Of a DNA stretch of 64,000 nt, positions 45,319-57,444 are shown in pieces (the first letter of the stretch is position 1; the number at the start of each line of letters is the position of its first letter). Origin of the DNA: Marisa cornuarietis (taxonomy: Eukaryota > Mollusca > Gastropoda > Architaenioglossa > Ampullariidae); the NCBI GenBank assembly GCA_004794655.1, contig SMMW01000192.1, positions 586,902 to 650,901 on the forward strand, written 5' to 3'. The notes under the pieces were generated by a model that saw nothing but the letters and a program-made list of their open reading frames with translations, searched no databases and was not told the DNA's origin. The position numbers and the translations under genes were made by a program.

Positions 45319-45421
45319 GCACTCGAAGAAGTGCTGACCATAGAGCTACAAGTCAGTTTTGCTGTCTGATACTTTGTCATGGCCATCAAGCTGTCAGGCC
45401 CACAGACGATGGAGCTTAGTG

Positions 45422-45570
45422 ATGAGCGATGAGGGTGCAGCCGTGGAGCAGGAGTATGACCAAAGACCAAAGACCAAAGTTGTTTCCGGAGAATTGAGTT
45501 CTTTTCACTTTATTTACCCTGAGACAGTTGCCGTGTCCTTGATAAAACACTTCATGTTCTACCCTCGACA
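45422..45570 (+). CDS. Candidate first coding exon, function unknown
   Basis: ATG at 45422 (G at -3) opens 49 codons plus two bases ending at donor-like CGACA/GTGAGT (GT at 45571). It reads MSDEGAAVEQEYDQRPKTKV, then VSGELSSFHFIYPETVAVSL and IKHFMFYPR. The acidic start, mixed composition and moderate G/C-ending codon use look protein-like. A 7-bp ACCAAAG run, three times over, lies inside. The frame is also open upstream to 45359. A candidate next exon in the matching phase begins after CCTTGTCCCAG near 47085, but it would give only about 24 more residues. No family is recognised. Confidence 0.27.
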
Positions 45571-47663
45571 GTGAGTACTCCGACCTCCACCCCCCTCCTA
45601 CACCCACACCCTGTCTCCTTGGTGTGAACTGCCAAATTCTACTCTTAGCACGAGTTGCCTAATTCCACTGGCCTCTCTCTAGCCCGACCTCTAGAACATT
45701 CGGTAAGGCTTGAGTAAGATAAGACATCAGAGGGAGGCTGTAGGCGAGCTAAGTGCTGGTATCAGCCGAGGGTTTTTGTGTTATAAGGGATACAGACCCC
45801 ACGACAGGCGTGCAGATAGGAGAAATATGAAGGGCCTATTTCATGTGAGCTGCTAAATGTGCTTATCTGCCAGCCAGAAAGTGTGTACACACCCCCTGAG
45901 TGGAGGGGGGCTCGTGCATGACCATGTGCACAAACCATATTGCCCAGAATAACAGCGGACAACAGTCACACAGACAGGCTGCACGAGTTACGACAGTCAA
46001 TCAGGATAAACATCTTCTTAACACCTCCGCATGTCCTTAAACAAGAAGAGAATAAAGACAGACAATCAGACACAAGAAATTCGATATGAAGACATAAAAA
46101 TCCCAATAACCAAACAAAGTAGCACGGTGCAAATAAACAAACAATTAACAAATAGAACAAACAAGAAAATAAACCAGTCCTTAGGATGGCAAAAACATTA
46201 CAAACTTTACAGTTTGGCGACCATGTGTTTTCTTTGCTCTTAGCCTATAAGAGGCGAAGGTAGATAACTGTGCACGAGAGTGAGGAGGAGATAAGGTCGA
46301 GTGTTTATTACCTCCTCTCGGTGATGCACTTACAGCTGCTGACGACTGTTGGTGCTTCTCGGGATCATGGAAACTCTTGGACCCAAAATACGAACACAAA
46401 GGAATCTGCGCCTTCCAGCATCACCATTATTGTGGAGGGCAGATCAATCATCACTATTATTGTGGAGGACAGATATCGCTCTCATCACTATTATTCAGTA
46501 ACAGAGACCAGTGACGGGAAGAAGAGGGACTCGACTTTTGTCCTCATAAACAGACGAAAATCTTGTTTCCTTTTTACTTTTCGTCGATGGCGAGCTTCTA
46601 AAAGTGATACAAAAACAGTAAAAGTCACAGGAATGATATTTACTAAACATCTACAACAAAGTTCCACCAATCCTAACATTGCGGTGTGATTGGAAACAAA
46701 TTCAAGTCATCAACAGTAGCTACAGAGTTTAACACAGAAATATTCTTGAGGTTTTTTTTCTGAACCTGGTGGCTTCTGCATCTGCATCAACTAACAGCCA
46801 TCAAAACTATTCTGTGGCCGTAGTTCTGAAGCGAGAGTGAAGCTCATTCCCCAGGGAACATCGGGAACTCCAGGAAAAGCGTCTTGTTTCCATAGTTACC
46901 ATGTGATTCTCAGAGCCCGCGGTCACTACTTCATGTTTCGTGTTACCAGGACATCTTTGCTGTCGGTTTATAACTAGGCCACAGAATGAAAACAAGGTGT
47001 GTGTGTGTGTGTGGGGGGTCTGGACACCACTTTATAACTTGGGATACAAGATGCCCACCCTTGAGCTCCACGCCTTGTCCCAGAAGACTTATAACTATGG
47101 TGCCAGAAGGTCCCGGTGAGAATTGCGGTTGTCAAGGCAACGAGACTGAGCGAGAACTTGTATGATTTAACACCAATTACCAATGTCAAAGATGTCCTGA
47201 TGCCAGAACACCCGGGTAGAAGACAGACGACCGACAGCTTGCTACAGTGGCGCTCATTCACACGAAGACGAGCAGCCAGGACTGCGACACACGTAGGAGG
47301 ATGTCAATCTTTATCCATGTCAGGAAAATGTTTGCCAAGATCCTGGGAGGCTTACTCGTAATAAAGTGAAGCCTGACCTCGGCGATGCACAGATGGGGGG
47401 GGGGGGTTCAAGGACCGCGGAGGCACTGACGTAACCTTTGCCCTCAGACGGCTCTGTGACCTGGGAATTGAGAAAATTTACTTGACAGTGACAATAGGAC
47501 AATGCTCTGGAACATTCTGAAAGATTGGGTGTGAAGGGACATGTGTGCGGAAACATCAGACCAACGTACGATCACATCACAAAAGCAGTGAGACTCTGAC
47601 TGGACTAACAGTTTGACCCATCGACACAGAATGTCTACCTACCATTACCTATAAGTGCCAGAC
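45571..47663. other. Unique stretch
   Basis: Single-copy DNA. The plus frame 46270-46689 contains a small imperfect repeat (ATCACCATTATTGTGGAGG-like, three times at 46421-46495) and is not convincing as coding. (GT)n at 46997-47012 and a G run at 47395-47406. Confidence 0.5.
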
Positions 47664-47765
47664 TGGACACTGACCAAGCCCAAGAGTAGAATAGCAACAT
47701 ATGAAATGAGATGCTGGACACTGACCAAGCCCAAGAGTAGAATAGCAACATATGAAATGAGATGT
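47664..47765. repeat. 51-bp tandem duplicate
   Basis: Two nearly identical copies starting TGGACACTGACCAAGCCCAA at 47664 and 47715. Confidence 0.97.
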
Positions 47766-48306
47766 GACCAAGGAGCAGCTAACAAGACTATAAGAGATGA
47801 TTTGAAATGACCAATCACAGGGATGGTACGAACCGCATCAGTCCATCAGTGCATCCTGGAGCAGAGACTCGAGCGGCTCTGCACCTTGACTAGGTTGCCG
47901 GGGGGGGGGGACCAGCATGCACTCGGCGCCTTCAGTCAAAGATACTCGGACACCGGGGCAAGAAAAAGACCCACAGACGTCAGATGGAGGGTGTGGGGGA
48001 GACCCTCTCGTCACGTGGCCTGCCTGTCACGAGGTCTCACAAAAACCCAGCAGCCTCCATCACGCCATCATCCACCTCTCCACGACCTCGCAGGTACTAG
48101 TGCACGGTAAAGAAAGAAAGAAAGAAGAAAGAATTAATCTACGCTAGGTAAGATTAATTCCTACATTTCAAGAAACTTGATACAGTCGCTCACTTCCTGA
48201 TTCACAAAGCAAGAAAAGAAAGCCCCGCCAGCATTGGAGCACAGGTGAGCCAGGTGAGACAACAACAAGAACTACTCTCAACAGTCAACCTTTCCCAGAC
48301 CTAAAG

Positions 48307-48307
<1 letters not shown>
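47766..48307. other. Unique stretch
   Basis: Includes a G run at about 47899-47909, a (GAAA)n patch at 48111-48131, and no supported gene. Confidence 0.5.
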
Positions 48308-48337
<30 letters not shown>

Positions 48338-48391
48338 TGTATGTATGTATGTATGTATGTATGTATGTATGTATGTATGTATGTATGTATG
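48308..48391. repeat. (GTAT)n microsatellite, about 20 copies
   Basis: Uninterrupted TATGTATG tetranucleotide run. Confidence 0.98.
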
Positions 48392-51234
48392 ACATAAAGT
48401 CAACTTGATCTGAAACATCCTGCTGTTCTATTTTGCGTTCTCCAGTGGTACAGGCTAGTTAACCACCAACAAGTCAGGTAACCAGTGGTACAGACTAGTT
48501 AGAGACTAGTTTTGCTCGAAGAATATATTATAATAATGTTATAATCGATTGTTATATCCACTCACTCATACAGTACAAGCAAGTCTTGGACATCCAGTAA
48601 AACAGCTTTTTTTCCTACAGCGGGCAACTAAGCAACAGCACGAGATGTTAAAACCAACTAAAACTGTTGGTAAAAACCTAAACAAAGATGAAGTACCAGA
48701 TATACAACATGGACAGTTTCTACACCGTGTGGTCTACAAGTAACATCGTGTGACAGTCACAACCACATCATCAGTCGTATCTTTATCACCATAATGCTAA
48801 CATCTGACAGTCTCAGGCACTGATGTGTGAACTCCAAACAGGTTAAACAAGAACTGAGGGGGACAAACGTATGGGAGCTTAACTGGAACACGCGGGTCAG
48901 TAAACAGTAAAGTTTGCATGCAGCAAAATGAGGAAGAAATAAGTTTTTACTTCGATAAAAATGTGTCAAAGTTTTATCATGTTACAGTGTTATCAGCAGC
49001 AACATGGAAAATTAACTCAAATTGGCCGACTTAGACTGCAATGACCATGATTGTTGCTCATTACATTTTGATGTGGAGAAGGTTGACTTACCAGTCTGTC
49101 GAGTGAATTCGGTTTGGACCATTTTATTATTTTTTTAATCTTCACTTGAAGATTGGGCTTGATTATCTTTGACCTCTAAATAAAGTTGAAATCTGTATTA
49201 CAAACCCACCCGTTTCATTTTCTCGGCAAAAAGCCACTTCTTGAAGGTGAGGTGAGCCACTCACTGTTACAAATACATACCACTCACACGTAACGGCGCT
49301 CTCCAGTGTAGGAGAGTAACTTTCTCCTGTTTTCCTGGCGGCAGGTGAGAATGCCAATGTTTGAAAACTTATATCTTGAAAATTAAGCATGTTTTGGAAA
49401 TTATTCTCTTAACATGAACTTAACTTGATCTTAAAGAAAAAAATGTTGCATTGTGGTTAGCATTTAACACCGTTAATTAAGACGATTGGCTAACACTGAT
49501 CGCCCCTGACATGACGTCATCAGTGTGAGGTCACGTGTGCTACAGACCAGACCAGCTCCCCACTTCCTCCCGCCGTCTGTGTGGTATTATCGGCCGTATC
49601 ATCTTTGCTCCTCATCGTCTTGCAGTTGGTGTATCTGACTGTTGGCTTCTTTGCTAAAACCACTGCAGGCTAAAGCTGACAGATAGTTATCTCCCTTTCC
49701 TCATAGCCTTGTGGTGATATTTGCGATAAAACACGCGCCATACTTCAAGCGTATACCTTGTCATCCACGGCAGTTGGGTTTTGAAGGTGTGTTCTTCTTT
49801 AGGCAGAACTTCTCACCTGAAACAATGTCCTGAGTCTGAGATCAATGTGAGGACGCGCAATGTTTCATTTGTAGAAAAGAGAAGATTCTTGAAAAGCACC
49901 GAGAGGACGGTGAGCAAGGTAGATTGACAGTGGCATTGGCCATCTTGAAGTGGCGCAGTCAATGTGGTTTACTATGAACCCTAGCTACATGAATGTTTCA
50001 AACAATGTACACAGGATGTACAACTCTGTACAACACAGTACGACACTGCTGAAATAATTTCACTGATATCAGTGTGTGGACTGTGTGCAAGTGTCTCAAG
50101 GTAAGCTGCTGGGAAAGTGTATGATGTCTGTGTGACAACATTAATGCCGATGTGACAGGTGTCCTTATGTCCTGTCCCACACATCTACAAACGTGACAAG
50201 ACGATGCCAACCCACTGCAGGAAATGTCACGTGTACCAACCTCGTCTTTTAATGAGGAAATTGGGTCGCACGCCCTGGGCCCATGAGGTTCTCGTGTTTT
50301 TCCTCCTCGTTTGACTACCAAGCCGAGCAGAAGATAAAGTTGTGATGAGGCAAAACAAAATAAGATGGTCGATAAATGACGCACCGAAACACCAGAAACT
50401 GCCAGGAGTCTACAACAGGAGCAAAGCAGCCATTGATCTCACGTAGCAGGTTAAAAACAGACATGGATCAAAGTTTTTTGTTACATTTTCTCGATCGGGA
50501 GTCAGACAAGAGCAACAAACAAGTTTATACAGAAATAAACATCTGTGCATGTGTGTACAAAGAGCAGACAACGACCTCCGTCTTCAGGGAGAGAACAGGC
50601 TCCCGAGAAGACAACTCTGCACAAGGCAGTTGTTTCCACCCACATAAATCCGATGAGCTCCCACCCCTTCACCCGTCCAACCGTCCACCCCCCTAACGTT
50701 TGTCCTTTGTGTGACATTAACTGCATGTCTTCATGCTCGTACCGCCAGAGGTATGAATGTAGAAACATCAATGGAAGTAAAAAGTTTTCTTGGCTCGTTT
50801 TGTTTCTCCCCTCGGCGAATGATGTCATTTGACTGTTTTTGCGCGAGAAGTTTTTCCTCCGCCAACTGCCACGTGACATGCAAGATGTCGTGACGTATAC
50901 CTGAGGCGGCAGCAGCTCACGTGACATGCAAGATGTTGTGACATCGACTGACGGCAAGAGCAGGTCACGCAAACAGCCGGCGCCCCTCCCCCTCCCCCCT
51001 CCCCCGGCAGGTGAAAGTCTGGTGCGGCCCACCATTGTGGTCAACGTGGTACAGTCACGCCAGCGGAACTGCCGCGGGTGTTGGTGATGTTTATGAGTAG
51101 ACTTCAACCAGACTGCCAACCACTAAACTTACCTAACGCCATTGGTATTCCTGCTGTCTTATTTAGTTTTCATTCTTTGCGAGGTCTTTTATCTTCCTAA
51201 CCTTCTTTTTCTCCTGTCATCTCTCTTCCTAGCG

Positions 51235-51237
<3 letters not shown>
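48392..51237. other. Unique stretch
   Basis: Mostly AT-rich single-copy DNA. A possible terminal exon at 48621-48743 (after TTTTTTTCCTACAG) reads RATKQQHEMLKPTKTVGKN and onward to HRVVYK-stop and is weak. A 48-bp duplicate starting CACGTGACATGCAAGATGT lies at 50870 and 50918. The minus frame 50502-51119 (205 residues) crosses it and lacks domain or splice support. Confidence 0.45.

Positions 51238-51282
<45 letters not shown>
51238..51282. repeat. (GT)n(GA)n compound microsatellite
   Basis: About 15 GT units followed by GA units. A second short (GT)n lies at 51343-51364. Confidence 0.97.
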
Positions 51283-51364
51283 AACAGAGAGAGGGAAGTG
51301 GTTGGTAGGAACTGACTGTGAACATACCAACCCTCTGAAAACTCTGTGTGTGTGTGTGTGTGTG

Positions 51365-52301
51365 TCAGTCGTGTAGTTCAGGTGTGGGAAATGTCCGAAC
51401 CCTCAGACCGTATACAGTCTGTGATGTCAGGCACTGTATGATGGCCGGTCTCTTTTGTCCGGCCACCCAGGCGACCGCAGATTTCCGTAAATCTAACGAT
51501 TTTGTCATAACAACATATATAATGTACACTCACTGAATTATATCAATGATGTGAGTTGTCAGGGACGACTACATGACAGGACAGACAGGACACCGACGAC
51601 GGCTGCCCCTGGTCTGTGGACGATGTGGGAGAATAATGTATGCACGTGACCTTCAGCACAAGCCGGGGGGGGGGGTAGACCACTTCCGGTGTCATGTCAG
51701 CTGTTAATACCTGTACTGTTCTTCAACCATGTCGGCTCGTACAATAAAACAAACTGATCGTCGGCATTGATTGTGTATGTTAGCTGTGCTCAGGCCTACA
51801 TGTACCCGACATTAGGCTTTCCTGGAGTTGGAAATGGATGAACAAACACAAGACCTGTGACTGGTAAACACTCGTCTGGCTTGACGAGTGTATTTGTGTG
51901 TGTGTAGGTAGGTCTGTGTGCGTAGTGTGCTTGTAGACACTTGGTATACGCCATGATCTCCTCATCACAAGGAGGTACGTGTGTACTAAACAGTCAGATG
52001 ATGATGACGATGACGACGACGATGATGATGATGATGATGACAGGAATGTTAAGAGCAGGAAACCACGTCAACACGAAACTCATGGCAGAAACAGAAAGTA
52101 GAGGAACTAAATTATCAGGAGAAACAGAGGATGCTCGGAACTCTTATCTTCACAACGACTCGGGGGTGGGGGGGGAGGGTCTATGACCAGCCAAAAGCTT
52201 CTGTTATTGGGGTGCACTCAGCTGCAGTTTGTACCCAGGGACGTAATATCTGCGTCATTTCCGGTAATAACTGCTGATAGGACAGGATGTTTCCTGCACA
52301 G
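51365..52301. other. Unique stretch, possible intron
   Basis: Holds a G run at about 51665-51675 and a (GAT/GAC)n run at 51998-52040. The last 40 bases contain a branch-point-like CTGAT and lead into TTTCCTGCACAG, the acceptor of the next entry. Confidence 0.45.
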
Positions 52302-52469
52302 CACTACCTCCGTGACTTGGGCTCTCACTTCATGGCTTTCTCCTCCACACTCAGGCTCCCTCAGCCAGGACAGGACAGCCACCCCGAGTGGAAGTGGCTG
52401 GAGAAGACGATAGACACGACGGCTTGTTTACAGTTCTACTTCTACAAACAGCAGCACAGCACCACGTGA
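52302..52469 (+). CDS. Candidate last coding exon, function unknown
   Basis: After acceptor-like GATGTTTCCTGCACAG the frame runs 55 codons to TGA (52467-52469). It reads HYLRDLGSHFMAFSSTLRLP, QPGQDSHPEWKWLEKTID, TTACLQFYFYKQQHSTT. Nearly all two-fold codons end in C or G (CAC, TAC, GAC, TTC, CAG, GAG, AAG), the strongest coding-type bias I find in the window, and in-frame stops lie just upstream of the acceptor as expected for an intron. A short ORF from the ATG at 52287 would be the alternative start. The peptide is neither low complexity nor membrane-like. I do not recognise the family. No AATAAA lies close downstream. A minus-strand donor-like CTCAG/GTAAGG sits at about 52503, so another transcript may run the other way. 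Confidence 0.45.
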   Translation, partial: HYLRDLGSHFMAFSSTLRLPQPGQDSHPEWKWLEKTIDTTACLQFYFYKQQHSTT

Positions 52470-53406
52470 CCTGACGATGACAGAAAATTAAACAGACCTT
52501 ACCTGAGCACCGTGGTCTCGAGCCCTGGCAAGGGTGGAGTGGTCGAGCTGATGAATATTTGTCTTCTTTTGCTGATCTCACCCCCCCCCCACCTCCCCGT
52601 CTCCTTCTATCAATGCACACAGTTTCTCTCTCTTCTCCCCGCCGTCAACTTTTTTTTTTTTGCTTATGAACACGAGACTTTTGTGTGAGCTATCACAGAG
52701 GGGTGAGCAGGTGCGTGCATGTCTGGTGAGTGCGTGCATGTCTGTGTGCTCTGCTGCATGCGTGAGTGTAAGTACTTGTGCGCCTACTGCGTGCGCGCAT
52801 GTTTGTGTCTGTGATTGTGTGTGTGTGTGTGTGATTTTGTGTGTCTGTGCGTGCGCGCGTGTGAATCACACACTAAAGAATAAGAAAATGACAAGGAGAT
52901 GTAAGATTTGACTTCTTTTTTGCCAGTGGCGAGTGTTGCCCCAATCTCAACGCCCTATCTGTTCCTCAGTGCGATGACAGCTACACACGATGCTATCAAG
53001 TGTGACATCTATAATTAAAGGCAGACAACCTCCTACAATATTCTCATTATTTTCTCCCTCACAAGGGACTCGAAGGTCACGCGCTGAACTCAAGGGTGTG
53101 AAAGAAGGACAGAAAGTTTTTTATCTGATGGAATGAGATGTTTAAAAAATGGTACGAAACGACGTTCATTGAATAAATTTGATTAATCGGAAGATAAAGT
53201 TAGTAGTGATGACAATGACGTTTAACTGAAAACAGTTATCTTGCAGCTAGCTGATAACTCCGTGTGTCATCATCCCTATCATCTTCCCTATCATCGAGAA
53301 CGTACATTATTGTCTGCAAAGACCGGAAACACGTGTTGCAACACATGGCGCCCTGGCAGCCAGCAGCGTCCCCGCCCATACATACCATCCATGCACTACA
53401 TCAAAG
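52470..53406. other. Unique stretch
   Basis: Includes C run about 52580-52589, T run 52651-52661 and (GT)n 52810-52845. No further exon is seen. Confidence 0.5.
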
Positions 53407-53950
53407 ACAACCATCATCCATATAGTGACCACAGGCCCTAGGACCCACAACCATCATTCATACAGTGACCACAGCCCCTAGTACCCACAACCATCATTTA
53501 TACAGTGACAACAGTCCCTAGGACCCACAACCATCATCCATACAGTGACAACAGCCCCTAGCCCTAGGACCCACAACCATCATCCATACAGTGACATTAG
53601 CCCCTAGGACCCACAACCATCATCCATACAGTGACAACAGTCCCTAGGACCCACAACCATCATCCATACAGTGACAACAGCCCCTAGCCCTAGGACCCAC
53701 AACCATCATCCATACAGTGACATTAGCCCCTAGGACCCACAACCATCATCCATACAGTGACAACAGTCCCTAGGACCCACAACCATCATCCATACAGTGA
53801 CAACAGCCCCTAGCCCTAGGACCCACAACCATCATCCATACAGTGACATTAGCCCCTAGGACCCACAACCATCATCCATACAGTGACAACAGCCCCTAGC
53901 CCTAGGACCCACAACCATCATCCATACAGCGACAACAGCCCCTAGTGCCT
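53407..53950. repeat. 40-bp minisatellite with 126-bp higher-order repeat
   Basis: Unit ACCCACAACCATCATCCATA then CAGTGACAACAGCCCCTAGG, about 13 copies. A 46-bp variant has an extra CCCTAG. The variant with GACATTAG occurs at 53594, 53720 and 53846, exactly 126 bp apart (40+40+46), so a three-unit block was amplified. Confidence 0.97.
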
Positions 53951-54496
53951 ACACAACCATGTCACTGCATATTCCTTCCATCTTCTCCATTTCTACAGGT
54001 CAGTGAGTAGAATAGAGTAAACGTGAAGAATGCTGATGTTGTGGGGCCGAACAGAGATGCGAATGGAGATGAGTCTACCGGAAATGGGTGTACAGTTGAT
54101 GTCGGTTGTGATGACTTCTGGATGTACTAGGGCACCGTCCCCACCTCCAGCCTCCTCCCACGTTACATCCATAAAGACTGTGGTTCATGGGCTCCTTTTC
54201 TCAAGTCGCTGAGAGACTTTGTCAGTAAATGTTGAGAGAAACTGTGTCCAACATATTAGAGATGATGACGGCAATGTTCTTCCATTCTTTCTTCTTTCTG
54301 TCTAAAGACTTGACACCGAGATTTCCGTGTCGTCTATTCTGAGTTGCTGACATTTTGTGGTAGAGAGAGTCTAGTAAGGTAGACATTACTTCCGTTTGTG
54401 AGGACTATTATCATAGATACATACTCCACTGTGGAGGGCTGATAACAAGCACATCCTCCACTGTGCTTATTATCATCTACTGTCCAAGGCTGCTAA
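53951..54496. other. Unique stretch
   Basis: Single-copy DNA with a diverged lead-in to the next array from about 54400. No gene is seen. Confidence 0.5.
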
Positions 54497-54796
54497 CGTA
54501 GACATAGCCTCAGTTGTTGAGGGCTGACAGTGTAGACATAGCCTCAGTTGTTGAGGGCTGACAGTGTAGACATAGCCTCAGTTGTTGAGGGCTGACAGTG
54601 TAGACATAGCCTCAGTTGTTGAGGGCTGACAGTGTAGACATAGCCTCAGTTGTTGAGGGCTGACAGTGTAGACATAGCCTCAGTTGTTGAGGGCTGACAG
54701 TGTAGACATAGCCTCAGTTGTTGAGGGCTGACAGTGTAGACATAGCCTCAGTTGTTGAGGGCTGACAGTGTAGACATAGCCTCAGTTATTGAGGGT
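54497..54796. repeat. 34-bp minisatellite, about 8 copies
   Basis: Unit CTCAGTTGTTGAGGGCTGAC then AGTGTAGACATAGC, nearly identical copies. Confidence 0.97.
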
Positions 54797-56194
54797 TTAC
54801 CAATGTTCACACATTATATCCTTGCTTAAGTAGATACATCCTCCATTGCTGACTGGCTGCTGACACAGGCAAGAGAGAGAGAGAGGGAAGAGAGGAGGAG
54901 GAGGAGAGAGAAAGGCAGGCTGTGCAAGTGGTACATGATGTACATGATGTACAGTTAACACAACAAACATCACACAGCCGTACTATGTGGCGACAAGTCC
55001 TGTACAGCACGATGAGGGGTGGGGTGGGGGGACAGCAGTCAGTCCTGTTGTCTTTCTATTGACTACACACCAGTGGGTGCAGAAGACAGCGCATCGACTC
55101 AGCACCTGATATCTTCGTCTAGCAAATATTTTCCTGCTATTTTTTCCCTTTTTCTGTTCCCTTTCCTGTTCTTTTCCTCGCAAACCTGCTTGACTGTCAA
55201 CATCTCGCTAACCCTTGCAACAGGCGCGCAGCCTCCTCCGGGTATTGTTTGGCTTATTGAGCATCAGCCGCGCCTGTCAAGATGCTGGCAGTGCATGTAG
55301 GCCTGTACCTGCCAGGTGAAACAGTCGTGAGGCACATGTAAATGTCATGGCACCAGTTACAGGCGCCTTTTGACAAAGTCTTAGCTTCTGAGGAAGCGGG
55401 CGAGTCTTGGAGGCAGTAGGCTGGGGGAGGGGGTGCTCCAGGAGACAAAGGTTAGGGAGGTGCAGTACACACCAAATAGTCTGCAGGGAGAAATACACAC
55501 CACAGCAAACGATGCTAAACACCTTCTCCAGGAAAGCCACGCGGGTTTGGTCCCCCCTCCCCCTTATATGATGTGCCCTTGAATTTTGTGCATCGAGAGC
55601 AAATAAGATTGTCATCTGTAGTCATCTGTAGTGGTAGTGGCAAATAACATTGTCATGTGTAGTGGCAGTGGCTTTACAGGTCAACAACAAATGACCAGCA
55701 GAAGAATTAGCCGAAGAGCGAGAGAGGATGATGTACAATAACAAACTTCCTGTGATCACCTGGCTACTGTGGTCCTTACAGGTGATTAACCATGTGGTCT
55801 ACTCACTGCTATTTCAAACCCCGGCATTACCAGCACAGTGCCGACAAGTGATGGCACACACGTGACATGACAGAGAGGAGAGATGACAGAGATGACCTGT
55901 ATCACAGGTTACTAGTTTTTACACAACACTGCCAACCCACAACTTAGCTCTTCACTGACGTGGCGGTCCACACGTGTAACCAACATGCACCCCTAACAGA
56001 AATCAGAATGTGTCTACTTCATGGGTGGGAACTCTTCATCCTTTTGATACACATGCCAGAGACAGCAGCAACAAGTCATCGAAATCACCATAAAGAAGGA
56101 CTTCTCCTAGCAACATCAGTTAAAGTACTCTGGTGACGTCATCACGACACCTCGCATGTTATCCCACTCCTTTCTTTCTCACAAGCTCGTGTAA
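54797..56194. other. Unique stretch
   Basis: GA-rich at 54870-54914. Frames on both strands at 55.0-55.6 kb overlap and show no domain or splice pair I trust. Confidence 0.5.
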
Positions 56195-56199
56195 ACACG

Positions 56200-56247
<48 letters not shown>

Positions 56248-56401
56248 CATACAAACACACACACAGACACACAACACACACGGACACACACAGACACACA
56301 CACACAGACACACAACACACACGGACACACACAGACACACACACACAGACACACAACACACACGGACACACACACACACACGGACACACACACACACACA
56401 G
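56195..56401. repeat. CA-rich minisatellite (ACACAGACACACAACACACACGG)
   Basis: (CA)n followed by about 37-bp units combining ACACAGACACACAACACACA with CGGACACACACAG. Confidence 0.96.
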
Positions 56402-56466
56402 TTTGCCTTCAGAATTGTACTAACGACGCCCCCTACCAGCTCTTGTAAATTGGTTGATAGGTTAAT

Positions 56467-56632
56467 ACACTGTTATTTATCATGACATATATCACACTAC
56501 ATATATCACACTGTTATTTATCATGACATATATCACACTGTTATTTATCATGACATATATCACACTACATATATCACACTGTTATTTATCATGACATATA
56601 TCACACTGTTATTTATCATGACATATATCAAC
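56467..56632. repeat. 27-bp TTATTTATCATGACATATATC repeat, about 5 copies
   Basis: Unit CACTGTTATTTATCATGACA then TATATCA, with two copies carrying an extra CACTACATATAT. Confidence 0.95.
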
Positions 56633-57444
56633 ATCAACCACGACACCTTATACAAGATTGCTCTCATCACGCAGCCGCCTGATGCTTTAGTTCTCTCTCT
56701 GTCTACGCACCACAACACTATTGTCTTATCACACTTGTCATGTCTGTCGAGGTGGCTGAGGAGGTTACCTGCACACGTTTATTCCCTGCGTGCACGTGAC
56801 GTTAACCGCAAGTGACGTTCGCGAACAAAACTTGCCGACGATATGTTATAGCGAGAGGTATGAGTGCGGGTGGGTGAAGTGAACTTTCAAACACCTGGAC
56901 ATGACAGGCGCCGACATCAAATCCACATAAAAGAGTTGAGTGCCTGATGGAGGGGCGCATACAGTACACACACACACACACAGCAACTGACCATGAAATG
57001 AAAGTAACAAAATAACACACAATCACACACACACACACGCGCACACACACGCACACAGAGTAGCAAAGAGAAATCAAACCAAGCCACCCTCCCCAGACAA
57101 GAACACAATGATAAAAACCCATGTTCCTCCCCAAGCCTGTTGACATCATGCAGTCTACTCTGGCTGCTGTCGTCTAGATGGATGTTGTAACAACTGAGTC
57201 ACATTAAGGAGACAGCACTTTTGAAAAAGGAAGATTTAGTAAGAAAAAATTAGTTTGTGAAGACAGTGTAGGATAACGGTGAAGACAGGCTGTGTGAGGG
57301 ATGATTTAGCAGCTTGACATAGCATGAGGTTATCAGAGACAAGGCCACCACCTCCCACAAGCCGCTCCCCCCGCCTCCCCCTTCCGTACACAAGGACCGA
57401 GGCAACAGCAACAACATCGCCAACAGACGCTTATCGTGTACAGC
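56633..57444. other. Unique stretch
   Basis: Single-copy DNA with CA runs at about 56967-56981 and 57024-57056. No gene is seen. Confidence 0.5.

Noticed and set aside
48621..48743. Terminal exon reading RATKQQHEMLKPTKTVGKN
   Set aside because: The acceptor is good, but the 40-residue peptide has AT-rich codons like the flanks and no partner exon.
56142..56423. CVCV / HTHT open frames over CA-rich repeats
   Set aside because: Dinucleotide repeats give open frames in every phase. The same applies near 6.0, 10.2, 12.2, 24.9 and 59.7 kb.
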